This document shows, in pieces, positions 1 through 11,400 of a stretch of DNA of 64,000 bases. The DNA is from Phragmites australis (taxonomy: Eukaryota > Streptophyta > Magnoliopsida > Poales > Poaceae): assembly GCF_958298935.1 (NCBI RefSeq), contig NC_084938.1:27509501-27573500 (forward strand), read 5' to 3'. Position 1 is the stretch's first letter; each line of letters starts with the position of its first letter. Under the pieces are notes generated by a model. It was not told the origin of the DNA. It saw only the letters and a list, made by a program, of their open reading frames with translations, and did not search any database. The position numbers and the translations under genes are program-made.

Positions 1-16
1 TCTCGACAACGGTTGG

Positions 17-1427
17 TGTCGGTGTATCAGGAACCGGGGGTCCCTGAGTCCCGAGAACAGGCCGGCCGGCCGCCACGTGTCACCATCCCGCGAGGTCCCC
101 CCTGCAGGATGAGGAAAATCTAAGTTCCGGGAGAAGGTGCTCGGGGCCACAGCCTCTGGTTCCCGAGCACCCCAGTTCCCCGATGACCCGCAGAGTCCAA
201 GTGCCGGGAAGAAAGTGCTCGGGGAGGTGCCCGCTCGCCCCCGAGTACCATAGTCCCCCGATGGGCCGAACAGCCAAGTACTCGGGAGAGAGTGCTCGGG
301 GCTGCACGTGGCAGCCCCCGAGCACTCGGTTCCCCGAAGGTTCTACAGAAGGGCTCGGGAGAGAGTGCTCGGGGCTGCACGTGGCAGCCCCCGAGCACTC
401 GGTTCCCCGAAGGTTCTGCAGAAGTGCTCGGGAGAGAGTGCTCGGGGCTGCACGTGGCAGCCCCCGAAGCACCCGGTTCCCCGAAGGTTCGCGCAAGATC
501 ACCCGACGCCCTGACGACCCGGAAGGACCCGTCGGCGAGGTGTCAACCAGTCAAAGGTCCGAAGCCGCATTTAATGGGCATGCGCGGCCTGACATCCTGA
601 CATCCTGACATTCCCAACTGCCCACGCCGCAATGTCAGTCCCTGCCATGCTTTGGCAGAGGGGCGTGGGTCCATTAATTGCACGGGTCCCGTCCTGTATC
701 ATTCGGGGTATCTCGGGATAACGTTGCTAGGATCAAAGCGTTCCGCCTGCCACCCTGCCCTGGTAGAAGAACAAGACAGGGTGGGCGCGCCGGGTGCCTC
801 TGTGGCCGCCCGGTGGGCCCTCTCAAAGGCGCCAGGACGTCCACAGTGACGGGTGGTCGGATGCACGCTGCGTTTTTCCACCGCCCCTGTCGCTTCGCCC
901 AGAGGGAATGATGACGCCTTTCTCCGTGGCGTCTTGGAACTTGTGCCCCCTCTTTCCCATTTGGGGTAAGTCGTGGTCGGCGAGTGTATAGAAGGAAGGG
1001 ATCAACCTGGATCAACGGGGATCAAGCTATCTCTCCAAAAAAAGAAGCTATCGCCCCTGAAGCTCCCCTGAAGCATCCGAAGAACACCACAAGCAAGCTC
1101 GAGTAGAGCTAGAGCAAGGGAGTCTCAAGCTCTCTTTTAGACAATATACCCTTGTAACCAGATACATCCTTGAAGAATTCCCTTCAAGGAAGGATATTGC
1201 ATCCACACAGGAGTAGGGTATTACGCCCCCGTGCGGCCTGAACCTGTCTAAACTCCGGTGCAATTTATTTCTCTTTGCACTAGGTCGATCATCCCCCACC
1301 ACCGGTCGTTGCATTTATTTTCACTTCCATTTATTTCTACGACGAACTCGTTCAGGATCATCCCCCCGACCGAATCTTTAAAAAGAGGTCTCTCGGGATC
1401 CCTGCGACACGAGTTCATCCTCCGACA
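17..1427 (+). mobile_element. Solo LTR, GC-rich stem-loop family (copy 1)
   Basis: A 1411-bp LTR begins TGTCGG and ends CCGACA, which are perfect inverted termini. It is flanked by the 5-bp direct repeat GTTGG at 12-16 and 1428-1432. No internal domain adjoins it, so it is a solo LTR. The U3 part (about 120-490) holds repeated inverted repeats built on GTGCTCGGGG and CCCCGAGCAC. A TATA-like GTATAGAA lies at 986-993. The downstream part (about 1140-1260) matches the other copies, including the run around 'caggagtagggtatta'. Similar LTRs lie at 55158-56583 and, inverted, at 60767-62193. The LTR type (likely Gypsy) is inferred, because no coding region is attached. Confidence 0.9.
280..490 (+). 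repeat. Tandem 73-bp stem-loop array inside LTR copy 1
   Basis: Three near-identical units start with AGTGCTCGGG at 291, 364 and 437, a 73-bp period. Each folds on itself: GAGTGCTCGGGGCTGC pairs with GCAGCCCCCGAGCACTC around a central CACGTG. The third unit is slightly degraded on its right arm. Two weaker units of the same design lie at about 130-175 and 205-250. CACGTG is the core of the plant G-box, but use as a binding site is inference. Confidence 0.85.
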
Positions 1428-1432
1428 GTTGG

Positions 1433-2934
1433 GGAGAGGCAGGAAGAGGGGATGACGGGTGGTCCCGGCATGGCAGAGAGAGGAGGGAGAGAGTGCGGGC
1501 CTAGAGAGAGGTTGGGCTTCAGCCCAAGTAGAGAGAGGGGTGAGGAGTGAGTGTTGGGTTAGGTTAGATTTAGGTGGGCTGGGTTTAGAGTTTGGGCTAG
1601 GCATAGAATTAGGGTTCGGGCTCAAGAGGATTTTAGGGTTTTAGGAATCAAAATATTTTCAGACAAACAAAGTAAAAGTAAAATCTAAATAAATAGTAAA
1701 TACACTCAAATAAATCTAGGAAAATTTCAGAGAGGTATTTTGGAAAGCCTTGAAAACAAATAAAATATTTTATCACAGAAAATAAAACTCATTGTAAAAT
1801 TAAGAAGACTTTTAAATAAATAATAAAATGATATTATATTATTTGGAAACGTCTGCATTCCAAAATTGAAATTTTGGGATGCGACACTACTGTAGAACAG
1901 GAAGTAGTTAGCTGACATAATTCATTAGTTCGATTGGACTGCCCAACTGCATTTTGCACTCAAACAAATCTGTGATCAGAAAATGTGATAATGGGCTAGT
2001 AGCTGATGGCAACAGTGGTAGGGCGACTAAAAAAGGCACCTTGATCACATAAAAAGAAAAGCGAGAGAAGTAACCATCAATTCGGAAATGGATAGCAGAC
2101 GAAATCAGATGGACCATAGATGCAGCTGTCGTTGGAGCTAGCAAAGGTCCAGCGCTCACAAGAGACAAGGGCATTCTCCATTGCCATCTGTCGTTCGGTA
2201 AGAGTAGAAGGTGATGGAAACATGCAAGGATTCAGAATTGGGTGGTTTGCGGGGAGCGTATACGCAGCAGGCATCAGCTATTTCAGTCTTGACCTCGCGA
2301 CTGATATTCAGGTACCATGGCGGCGAGACAAACGTCTGGGTGATGCTTGCCTTACTCTTTCTTTGAATAAAACTGGACTGCTAATTTGAAATTTTGGTCG
2401 TCGTACTAAAAACCATAGTCTATATGCAGCGAAACCATAGAATGGATGGAATAATATCTATGGCCGTGTTCTTTGTTTGACAAGTTTAGTGCTCCATGGG
2501 GAGCCCAGTCCAACTTTCTATGTTGGCAAGTAAGTTCACTTGACACTCATCTCCAGCAACTAAAACACATAGGTCTCCAGCTCCAATCCATTGGCGACGC
2601 AGACGAGGACTTTCTAACGATGGCAACCACTTGGTTGGATCGATCTCCAGGCACTCATCTGGAAATCCGGAGGAAGGAGATGTTTGGGCACAAGCAGCTC
2701 AAGTGATGGTCTTCTCCTCCTTATCCTCTCTGGCAGTGAGTACATGGCAGTGGTAGAGATTAGAGAGGAAGAGCAGCAGCGAAAGTGACCTGCAAGCTTA
2801 TCTCTGCCTTATCTCCTCCATTTCCGTTTGTGATCACAGACGATGCTATCTGCATCCAGTGGGCACAAACATTTGGCCTTTTCTGCTTCCTGTCATGTTA
2901 ACAACTTGTTGCTTAGACTAATTGAGGAGCTTTA
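1433..2934. other. No recognisable gene
   Basis: The stretch after the target duplication is purine-rich to about 1640, then AT-rich. Short open frames at 2077-2390 and 2473-2706 show no domain or family I recognise. I see nothing supportable here. Confidence 0.5.
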
Positions 2935-3207
2935 GGATCTGTTTGGCAGCTAAAGTAATTTTCTGGTTAGAATTAGAGGAGCTCTATTAAATAGTAAATT
3001 TTAGCTTTTAGTTTTTTGAGTGGAATTCGTGAAAACTAGAAGCTAAAAAAAAAGTAGTTTTCTCCTATTCATTTCTCGTAAAGAACCACTTCCTCCGTAT
3101 AATTTATTCTAAATAATAGCTAGAGAACTACTTTCTATTACATAATCGCTTAAAAAATTACTCTTCATAAAAAAAAATTAAATTAAAAACAGTTCTACCA
3201 ACAACCC
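2935..3207. mobile_element. Tourist-like MITE candidate
   Basis: The segment begins GGATCTGTTTGGCAGC and ends GTTCTACCAACAACCC. These are imperfect inverted termini of the grass 'tgtttgg' MITE type. It is flanked by TTA at 2932-2934 and 3208-3210, the target duplication expected for PIF/Harbinger elements. The inside is AT-rich with no open frame. The family assignment rests only on the termini and the TTA. Confidence 0.5.
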
Positions 3208-3210
3208 TTA

Positions 3211-5336
3211 CTAACTTGGGCATCGATCTGATCCATGACGTATCCATTGGAGAAGTAGGTGGCATGCTTTTGTTTGGTTTGTCCCTAAAAACTTTGATTT
3301 GACCGGTGAGAATGATCAATCATTACTTTCTCATATATAATAGGGTGTGAAATTACGAGCTTGTGCGCTATGCGATCAGATCAACCAACGGCCCGGCTCC
3401 GTTGTTTCCTTCTGTCACATAGTGTCATGCTCAGTAGTCACAATTAGTCTATTGTGCCGTTCCATACTTAGGAGGTTCTAAGCATAGCGCTTGACACGCC
3501 ATATCGTCGTCACGCCATGTCAGTTTAAATATGATCTTATTTTATATCATCTGATAATACTTATATATTTATCGTTTATTACCTTATATTTATATCTTTT
3601 ATGCTCATACATACTCTATATCGTTTAACAATACTTTCATACTTATCTTTTACCATCTTATAATTGTATCTCTTATGCTTACATATCTTTATTAATGTCT
3701 CGCGTTTTGTATCAAAGATATTAGAGAACAAACACGTGAAAATAATCATGCAGATTGTGTTATATCTTTTTCATGATTCAAACTATCATGCTCTATTAGC
3801 ATACCCACCGTACCAATATCCTATGCACGGCACGACCCTTATGTTCGTATTATACCAATTCAGTCCAAAATATTTCGTACCATATCATACTTTATATGGT
3901 GTCAAAACTCATGTCATAAATGAGCTAGGAATGACACGGTCTAAGTCCCGGCTCTAATCTTGTCCTCTGATATATAATTTGTTGGCAAGTGAGACTGACA
4001 GTATTGTCATCATGTACCAATCAGCTGGATTAGGTAGCTACCCGGTGAGAATCAATCTTAGCTTGAGTGATCAATGAAGTGGATGTATCATCTATCTATC
4101 AAGGATAAAATCACACGTTTGCTCCCTAAGTGTTTTATGCGAGTGTGTTCGTGCTTCTGTGTGCACGTGTCTTGCGGGAGTGGGCCCCAGGTAATGAGAG
4201 TGGGTGATGGTTAGTTGGTCACCGTGGGCCCCTTCCAGGCGCACACATGTGGGGCCCACAGTTGGTGTGGTAGGTGGCCACGTCGGACCAACGTGGCGGC
4301 GTCCATGTTTTCTATTGGCCAAATAGGAAAGAAAACTGGTGCACCGCATGGATTGGAAGGTGGGGGCTGCTTCACCATGGGTGGTTGGGCCTGGCATTGG
4401 CGGCTCGGCTCACCTCCACTCCATGGCCAGGCCAGAATGTGCGGAGCCCAAGACACGATGCTATACGCAACGAAGCAATCTTCGGATTTTTTTTATATTT
4501 TTTCTTTAATATTTGCAAAAATATACACCTATTTATAAAAATGGCAGAAGTAGGCTACTATCACCCGATGAATAAACGACACCTTATAGACCTTACATGT
4601 CAGGTAATAAAAAATCAATGAACATACAGAACCTAAACTTTAATCTCGCTTACTGAACAGGCGAGATCTTACGCTAGTAGACCCAAACATATGGTTCACT
4701 GATCGAACGAGTACTTTTTCACGTGCACTATTGACCTAGCTATGTCTAAGTGTGTGTACGTTTGTGTGTTTCCATATTTTTCATTTAAATCTCGATTTTA
4801 TCTAATAGTATATGAGTAGTCTAAAATTTTTAAACGTTTTTATGAGAAATTTAGAGCTCACTAGTAACCTATTTTGATTCGATCCAAAAAGACTAAGCTA
4901 ATATTTAATTAAAATTCTCCAAAGCATCCTACTTTTATAACTTATAGAAATTTTTAATACCTTGAGTAAATTCCTAAAAATAAAAAAATCACTAATATTC
5001 TTATCATATGATGTACTAATTTATAAAAATATTTTCAACCTTATATTATTTGGTGAAAAAATGAGTTACCCTGTAATGCTTCATTTATTTGCATTTTTTT
5101 TCATTTCAAGTGATATTCTCTTTTTTAATTCAATTTGATATTCTCTTTTTAATTCAATTTGAACTCAAATAAATTCAAGATGCACTACTTCATCGTAAAT
5201 AAACATGAGAGTTTAATCCAAGCACCTTCATCGTAAATAAACATCCGCTTCATCCAAACAACCCGTCATTCCTCGAGAACAAGAGGAAAACAAGACATGC
5301 TGTGGAACAGGAATCAGGAGCCAAAATCATGCTGAA
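3211..5336. other. AT-rich intergenic DNA
   Basis: No gene is recognisable. There is a GC-richer patch at about 4140-4450 and short direct repeats at about 5105-5165 ('attctctttttaattcaa' twice) and 5190-5245 ('catcgtaaataaacat' twice). Confidence 0.5.
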
Positions 5337-5931
5337 TCAGGTTTCTTTTGGCACTCCCTTCTTTGCAGCCTCCGCAGCGGCCTTCTCTGCTTCAATCTCG
5401 GCGACATATTTGTTGATTTCAGCCTCTTCGAGCTGGCAAAGACCATTCGTGTGTCATCATTGCGATCTCTATGTTCTTGCCGCCACTCTCAACAACCTAG
5501 ATATATCGAGGGTCAGTCAGTGCCATAAAGACAATAGCAGAATGTAAGACGATTGAAGGTTTAAGTATTGCTGAATATCAAACAAATCAATGATAAAAAT
5601 AGTGAGTGGGTAAGGCGATTTCAGCATAACAACTGCGCTGAATAAAGATAGGCATCTCTTCCTGCCAATAAGAAATAGCTAATTTCTTTCACTGAAACAA
5701 CTATGACATGAAAGCTTGTACATGTATTCACATTTTATGACAACTACATCATGTTCAATGCCATGTAAAATTCTTATCGAGGTACTGAGGGGCACAAAGA
5801 AGACAGACAAACATGGATTACCATAGTGAATGTGCATATGTGATAATCATTTACAGCCAAAGCCGGTGATCGACCTGGAAGAGGTGGTCGTCAGGGGAGA
5901 AGACGGTGATCGCGCGGTCATAGCGGACCAT
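5337..5931 (-). pseudogene. 20S proteasome alpha-4 (PAD1-type) pseudogene
   Basis: Two ends of a proteasome alpha subunit survive on the minus strand. At 5931 an ATG opens a reading frame with MVRYDRAITVFSPDDHLFQV, the conserved alpha-subunit N-terminus; it then runs into unrelated sequence and stops. At 5496-5337 the last exon begins after an AG acceptor with VVESGGKNIEIAMMT. It resumes one frame over as QLEEAEINKYVAEIEAEK and ends in the KKGVPKET tail typical of plant alpha-4 (PAD1). About two bases are missing near the TTGCCAG at the frame break. Only about 360 bp separate the two pieces, so nearly all the body, including the middle exons, is gone. The normal protein is about 250 residues and is part of the outer ring of the 20S core. 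This is a relic, possibly copied by a transposon. Family identity is firm; the exact paralogue is not. Confidence 0.8.
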
Positions 5932-7075
5932 CCTGAATTCCTGTAGTCGCCGCCGGCCGGCCGGCAAGAGCTAGCTTCCAGTGGATGGGTTTGCTTTGGG
6001 GTTTCAGTGCATTTGTGACTACTTGTCAAGTCCGTCCGCTTCAGGGCTGCGCTGCCTTCTTTGTTACGGCAGGCTGGCTCGCTCTGTATCATCTCTCCTT
6101 TCTTAGGAGAGAAGAAGAAGAAGAAGAAACGAGAGGAGTTTGGTGGGATATCCTGAACCTGCAATCGGACCTGTGGGTCTGGATATCTACGATTTTTGTA
6201 TCTAATAGGTCTAGATTAGGTATAATTTTTTGTTCACGGGTCTGTCAGGTTTTAGATCGGGTATGATTTTACTCCACTAATTCTAACCCAACTCTATGTT
6301 ATCCCTACGGCCCAAACAATACGTCTCGTAAGAGGGGAAGCCATGTTACCTCACGACTTTGTCCCTGTTTGGTTTATCACATAGAAAGTTGGACCAAATA
6401 TACCTCATACTATAGCAGTGTCCATATTTGGTCTTGAAAATGGCGTTTGGTTTATAACAAATCATATGTCACTATTTTTTTATTTTCAAATATAGACAAC
6501 ATGGTCTTATTTTATAGATTAAATCGTAGGGACTGCATAAGTTCAAACGGATCATAAACCAGAGGCATGGTTTAGAAAATATGGTCGTTTAAAAGTCATA
6601 AATCCAAAATGCAAAACATTTATTATAACCAACAAGCAGGTGATACATCAGTAAAGGACCATGCATCAGCCAAGCCATATCCTGAGCGGGCATTATAAAA
6701 TAAAAGACATCTTCTCTTCCACCAACATCTTTTATCATTCTCAGGTATTTCGGGTGATAATGCTGCTGTTGTTGTTTGATTTGTTGGAAAGATAATGGAA
6801 GAAATCAAGAGAAAAAATATTTATACACATGCAGTTGATGCTTGCTGTTACTTTATCATCACAGTGGTCGAAGTGCAGAACAACATAATAATGTATGACT
6901 GGCAAGTTGCAAAGTTCCAAGTATGATGGGTAATATTATCTGAAAGTTCTAAGCTAGCACTTGGATTTCGTAGTATTGTCTGAAAGTTCTAAGGTAATAC
7001 TTGGATTTTGCAGTGGTTCTTCTCTCAAGTCGGCTGATTCTTGTAAGCACTGGCATGAGAGTGACTGCTTCGTCG
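5932..7075. other. No recognisable gene
   Basis: AT-rich DNA upstream of the proteasome relic. A short imperfect direct repeat ('ctgaaagttctaag') sits at about 6940-7010. Sequence near 6360-6560 contains 'cctgtttggttta' and 'ataaacca' and may be an old MITE, but I could not define its ends. Confidence 0.4.
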
Positions 7076-7220
7076 AGGGGCGGATCCAGCATATATTGAG
7101 CGGGGGCACGGGCCCCTACTCATTTTTATTCGTTTAGTTTACTGTAGACTAAGTTTACTGTAGCTATAGAAGTCTAATAGTTAGCAGGCCTCCGCTCAAA
7201 TCTGGGCTGGATCCGCCCCT
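7076..7220. mobile_element. 145-bp MITE with perfect 15-bp inverted ends
   Basis: AGGGGCGGATCCAGC at 7076-7090 is the exact reverse complement of GCTGGATCCGCCCCT at 7206-7220. The interior is AT-rich and holds a short internal repeat, 'agtttactgta', twice. The AGGGGCGGATCCAG terminus resembles non-autonomous hAT elements of plants. A clean 8-bp target duplication is not visible, so the superfamily is inference. Confidence 0.7.
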
Positions 7221-8562
7221 GTCACGTCGACCATGTCCTGTGACCTTGAAGCAATTTCTTGAAGACTCATATGTTGTGACCCTAAAGCAATTTCTTGAAG
7301 ACTCGAGACTATGATGTGGATATGTTTGCTCATTGCAATGGATATACTTTCAGGATGTCTCATTCTGACGAGTAGCAGATTTACATCTTGCTTATGTATG
7401 ATTAGCCCCTCTTTCAGTGCAAGTGTGAAAATACAATGTTACATGTAATATTCGATTATGATATAATATTTGTAATCGATTTATTTTATAATCACTTATA
7501 TTTTATTATTATAATCACTAGGAAAATTAATATTTTTCTATGTTGAAAAACTTACAAAAATTCTATGTATCGTATTTAGTATAACCAAACAATATCAAAT
7601 GCTTATATATTAAAAATAATATACATATAACATCACAAGGATATCATTGACAGTTCTCCCCCAAAACATCTCATTTTTAGATTTGGAGTAATCCTGCTAG
7701 TCAAACAATTTTATTGTCAGCTTCAGCTCTACGAAAGATATGTTCCATTATAAATTTATGAAACGGAGCTGAAAAAACTAAAATGTAGTTGTACCAAACA
7801 CGGCCTAACTAACACCCTTCGGCGCCGGGGCCGTCGGCCGAGCAAGCGAGCTCAGCTGTTGCATCCAGCGACGCAATGCAAGGCCCCTGATCGGAGTACT
7901 AGAGTGGAAGTTTTGTCAGCGCCGTCACGAGCAACGCTCGGTATTGCTACATAACTTCAGTAACCTGCATCGTCATTGACCTCAGCTAAAAGCATGCTGC
8001 ATGCATCCAATGATAACCTCCATGTTTTTTTGTCCTCAAAATGGACACCTGACGGAGACTGGCTAATATTTGTCGAATTTGCTGGAAAAAAAAAACTAAA
8101 CCAACTAGGATGAACTATATGGCTTTATATTAAAAAAAATAGTCACATAGTCACTCAAATTCGCTAGGACGAGAACTCGAACTTGATGTTATATCCACAC
8201 CCTCAACCTAGGCTCGGTTCCTAACTAATCAAATTTGTCTGACATCATCAAAACATGGAGTCCCCTTATTTTAGGAGCTCCTTTGAAGGCATGCGAGCTG
8301 GTGACAGGCATCCTGTTCCTATCTCGCAAGGAACCAAGTCTGATTCGCGAAGACTTCTTGTATGCATAGGTGATTTACTTGGACTTCAGCCATCTTTCCC
8401 CCTCCAAAAATCGTACCTGTGAATGATCACACATAATGCAAATTAAAACTAGTTAGTGATGGATCATTTGCAAACTTTGAACACAAAATTGCAGGTCAAA
8501 AGCCTGAAAATTCAGCTGTTCATGGATGTAAAAGGATCGACGCATGCATGCATGTGCCTTAC
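7221..8562. other. No recognisable gene
   Basis: AT-rich intergenic DNA with a small GC-rich patch at about 7810-7950. Sequence below 8562 would be intron or 3' region of the F-box relic; no further exon was recognised. Confidence 0.45.
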
Positions 8563-9569
8563 CACACATCACTGTGCAGAAGCTATCCAAGAAGGCGACA
8601 TCCGAGGAATAGAGATCTCGGAGTATAACCGCGCGCCCTTCCTGCATGTGGACGCTCTTCAAGCTCACTGTCATCTTCTTCTCCCACTTCTCGTCCACGT
8701 AGTTGGCAATCTATCTCCCACATCTCCAGCACCTCCTCGTCCATGGCGGCCTCCATGATCACAAGCAGGGCACAGCTTCCCCTCGACGACCACTATCTTC
8801 TCTTCCGCGCCCACTGGACCTCTACCTCCTCCACCTCCGGCAGCAGCCGGTTGAGCCTCCACGTCGATCTCGCTCCTCATGTCGAACGAGAAGATGCCCT
8901 GCGCTCCGGTGAACTGGTCCGGCCACCGGAGCCAATGCATGGCGCCGTGGGCGCGGGGTCGAGAGAGTCCGGACAGAGCGTCACGCCTGCGGACCGGCGC
9001 CACGTGAAGCTCCGGAAGTCGAACACCTCGCAGCGCAGGCGGTCCCTCAGCGCCGGGACCGAGGGCCGGACGATCTTGAACTCCGCCGTGGCGCCGGACG
9101 GCCGCGCCACCATGGCCGTGGAAGCCGCGCGGAACCGCACCCGCGGGTTGGGCAGCGCCCGCCACTGCCGCGTGGCGGGCTTGCAGACGTAGTAGCACGC
9201 CTTCCGCCTCTTGTTGGCCTCCACGCAGCACACGAGCCCCCGGTGCGCGGCGACGGCCACGACGCGGACGTGCGCAGACGGCAGGAAGTCCAGCGAGATC
9301 TTCGCTGGCGGCGCCGGGGAGGAGTGCATGGAGACGAAGTCGGCGTTGTAGCGGTTGCGCGCCATGCTCTGGACGGAGTAGCCCGAGACGGCGTTGGCGC
9401 GGCGGCAGTGCAGGGGCGCGAACCCCGGGTCGTAGGTGAGGCGGCGCCACCGGCTGGAAACCCGGCGGCAAGCGTCGAGGTCATCGAGGGAGACGCGGGT
9501 GAGCATCTCGAACACCTGGTCCTCAGGTAGTCCGCCATCGCCACGGTGGTGATCTTCCTCCGCGGACAT
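8563..9569 (-). pseudogene. Frameshifted F-box protein gene
   Basis: On the minus strand an ATG at 9569 opens MSAEEDHHRG, followed by an F-box: LPEDQVFEMLTRVSLDDLDA, then CRRVSSRWRRLTYDPGF. F-box proteins use this segment to join SCF ubiquitin ligases through SKP1. An F-box-associated region follows (VCCVEANKRRKACYYVCKPA, CEVFDFRSFTWRR). The frame then breaks near 8950: the expected continuation AMHWLRWPDQFTGAQGIFSF is in another frame. It breaks again near 8780-8700 before KWEKKMTVSLKSVHMQEGRA and VILRDLYSSDVAFLDSFCTV in a third. A good splice donor (G|GTAAGG) follows at 8563/8562, so a downstream exon may have existed. At least two shifts are needed to read it, so it is a pseudogene unless the assembly is wrong. 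The F-box itself is intact. Coding GC is far above the flanks, as usual for grass exons. Confidence 0.8.
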
Positions 9570-11179
9570 TGCCGGCGCGGCCAAGCAGTCGCCGTGAAAA
9601 AACAACCTCCTCGCTTCTATTCCTCGACGGCTTCGGGCCGGGCGGGAGCTGGCCGACAGCCCATGCATTTACCCCGTTGAACCAATCAAGAATCGACAAA
9701 ATTAGCATCCCGGCTATTTGTAAATGAGATATTCAACGACCAATCCATCAACAGCCCAGAGCCCAATGCAATCTGAACCGTCGTGTTTTCGTAGCAACCA
9801 AGTTTACTGCTTCGCCGTGTGAATGCTCTTGTGTTTCTTCGCCGTGTGAAACTGTTTATGTATGTTAAAATTTGTATTGAAGTGTTAGATGAAAAAATCA
9901 TAAGATAGTTAAGAGAATCAATAGATAGATGAATATTTGGTGAAAGAAATAGATAAATGTTTGGTGTGTACACAAAGACACGCAAAATTGTATTTGCCGT
10001 AATTCTTTGGACTTATTCTACACGGCAGCATAGGGTTTCTCCTGCCGTTCCCTACATGCAGGGCTAGCAGCTTGACTCGTTTCTCACAAGACTGAAAACT
10101 TTCCCAGAGAGAAGATAGCTTGCCGTCCAGGTCCCAACGGGCAACGAGCACTCACTAGCTAGTTCAAATCAAGGGTATTATAGATATCGTTATAAATATG
10201 TACATTTAAATTTTACAAACTTTGACCACTCAAAAATACAAAACTATTATTGTTTGGCACATAAGAATGATACTAATGCATTTGTCATAAAAACACTTTC
10301 ACATCATAAATTTTTTTCAACTTTTACTTAAAAGTACTTGTGACAAGTAGCAATCAAGCGTGTTTGTTAAAATCGTAGAGACTATGTCTATATGCTAAAT
10401 GATAAGTAAAAAAATGGAGTATTAGTAAAACAATGTAGCACAAGGGGACGCAAGAGGAAGTCAATTGCAGCAATCAGTTCACGACGAACTAGCATGTGGT
10501 TTCCGCGTCTGGTTTGCTGCTTGCAGTCACGGTCAAGAAACTGACAGAGCCGGTGGCCGGTTCAATTCCAGGTTGGATTCCCAAGAAATGGGTGAGAGGT
10601 TAGTCAAATACTTGCGCGAATTTGCAGTATTACCTGACACGGACGAAGAGTTCGATTTGAGATATCTGATTTGAAAAAAAAATGAAAAGTATCTAGATAA
10701 CACTAAACACAAGTCCCAGCTTCAGTCCACGGTACACAGAATTAAGTTGCCAGAACAGCGAGACGCGCTGGAAATGGGCATGCAATTGACGTCAAATCAT
10801 GTTTGATTCACTTAGCGAAATGTGTTTTTAGATAGGAAGATTTATTCCGATACTGAAATAAGATCCCGGCCTTAGCAGGTGCAAACCGTCAATTGGATAT
10901 GCAGACGTACAATTCTTCGTTGAATTTGCAGAGATCTGCCTTTAGCCAACGAATGTTGTGCAACAACACGTCCAAGTGAATACCTCTTCCGCAAATCGCT
11001 GACCAAGGTTGAGGCAACGAACATTACTCATGTCATGTTTATATCCGGATCTGCCTTTCGCCGACAACGTTGCGCTCTCTGTTGCGTTGCACGTCCAGTT
11101 GAATGCTTTTTCTGCATATTGCTGGTGGCCTCAATCAGCACAAGGGATCTTCATCAGTTCCTGATAAATCGTCTGCATA
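9570..11179. other. No recognisable gene
   Basis: Upstream side of the F-box relic. A 69-codon frame at 10465-10674 has no recognisable domain. Nothing else is supported. Confidence 0.45.
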
Positions 11180-11400
11180 TCATGACAATCGTCTTCTTCC
11201 CCAATCTCCGGTTTCAAAGAAACAGCGCCCGGCCAGCTTCTTTGCGGTGTCACTTAGATCGTCCATGCGTTTGATTGAATTCGAGCTCTCAAATAACAAG
11301 CTCACAAGTTGCATCTCCTCGTCTGCTCCTGTGAAGCCAGTTATTACCACATCTTCAAGGGATTCCAACGCTACCTTCCCATGAATTTTCCACTTCTCTA
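11180..11400 (-). pseudogene. FBD-like fragment of an F-box/LRR protein
   Basis: The minus strand reads KWKIHGKVALESLEDVVITG, then FTGADEEMQLVSLLFESSNS and IKRM. This is the pattern of the FBD region at the C-terminus of many plant F-box/LRR proteins ('GxVALxSLKEVVIxGF', then a 'LLFES' helix). No F-box or leucine-rich repeats were found around it, so it is an isolated C-terminal remnant. It is a different type from the F-box relic at 8.6-9.6 kb. Confidence is moderate because only about 45 residues are informative. Confidence 0.5.

Noticed and set aside
280..490. CRISPR-like array of palindromic repeats
   Set aside because: The genome is a plant, there are no unique spacers or cas genes, and the units lie in an LTR and recur in its other copies.
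120..608. Open frames in the first LTR
   Set aside because: They are translations of the tandem stem-loop units; the same protein-like repeats appear in several frames and at the other LTR copies.
2120..2389. 89-codon frame as a gene fragment
   Set aside because: The end (WFAGSVYAAGISYF...) looks protein-like, but I could not place it in a family and no splice or start evidence supports it.
8671..9544. Other long frames over the F-box locus as separate genes
   Set aside because: Apart from the short in-register continuation used for the pseudogene, these are arginine/proline-rich shadow frames.
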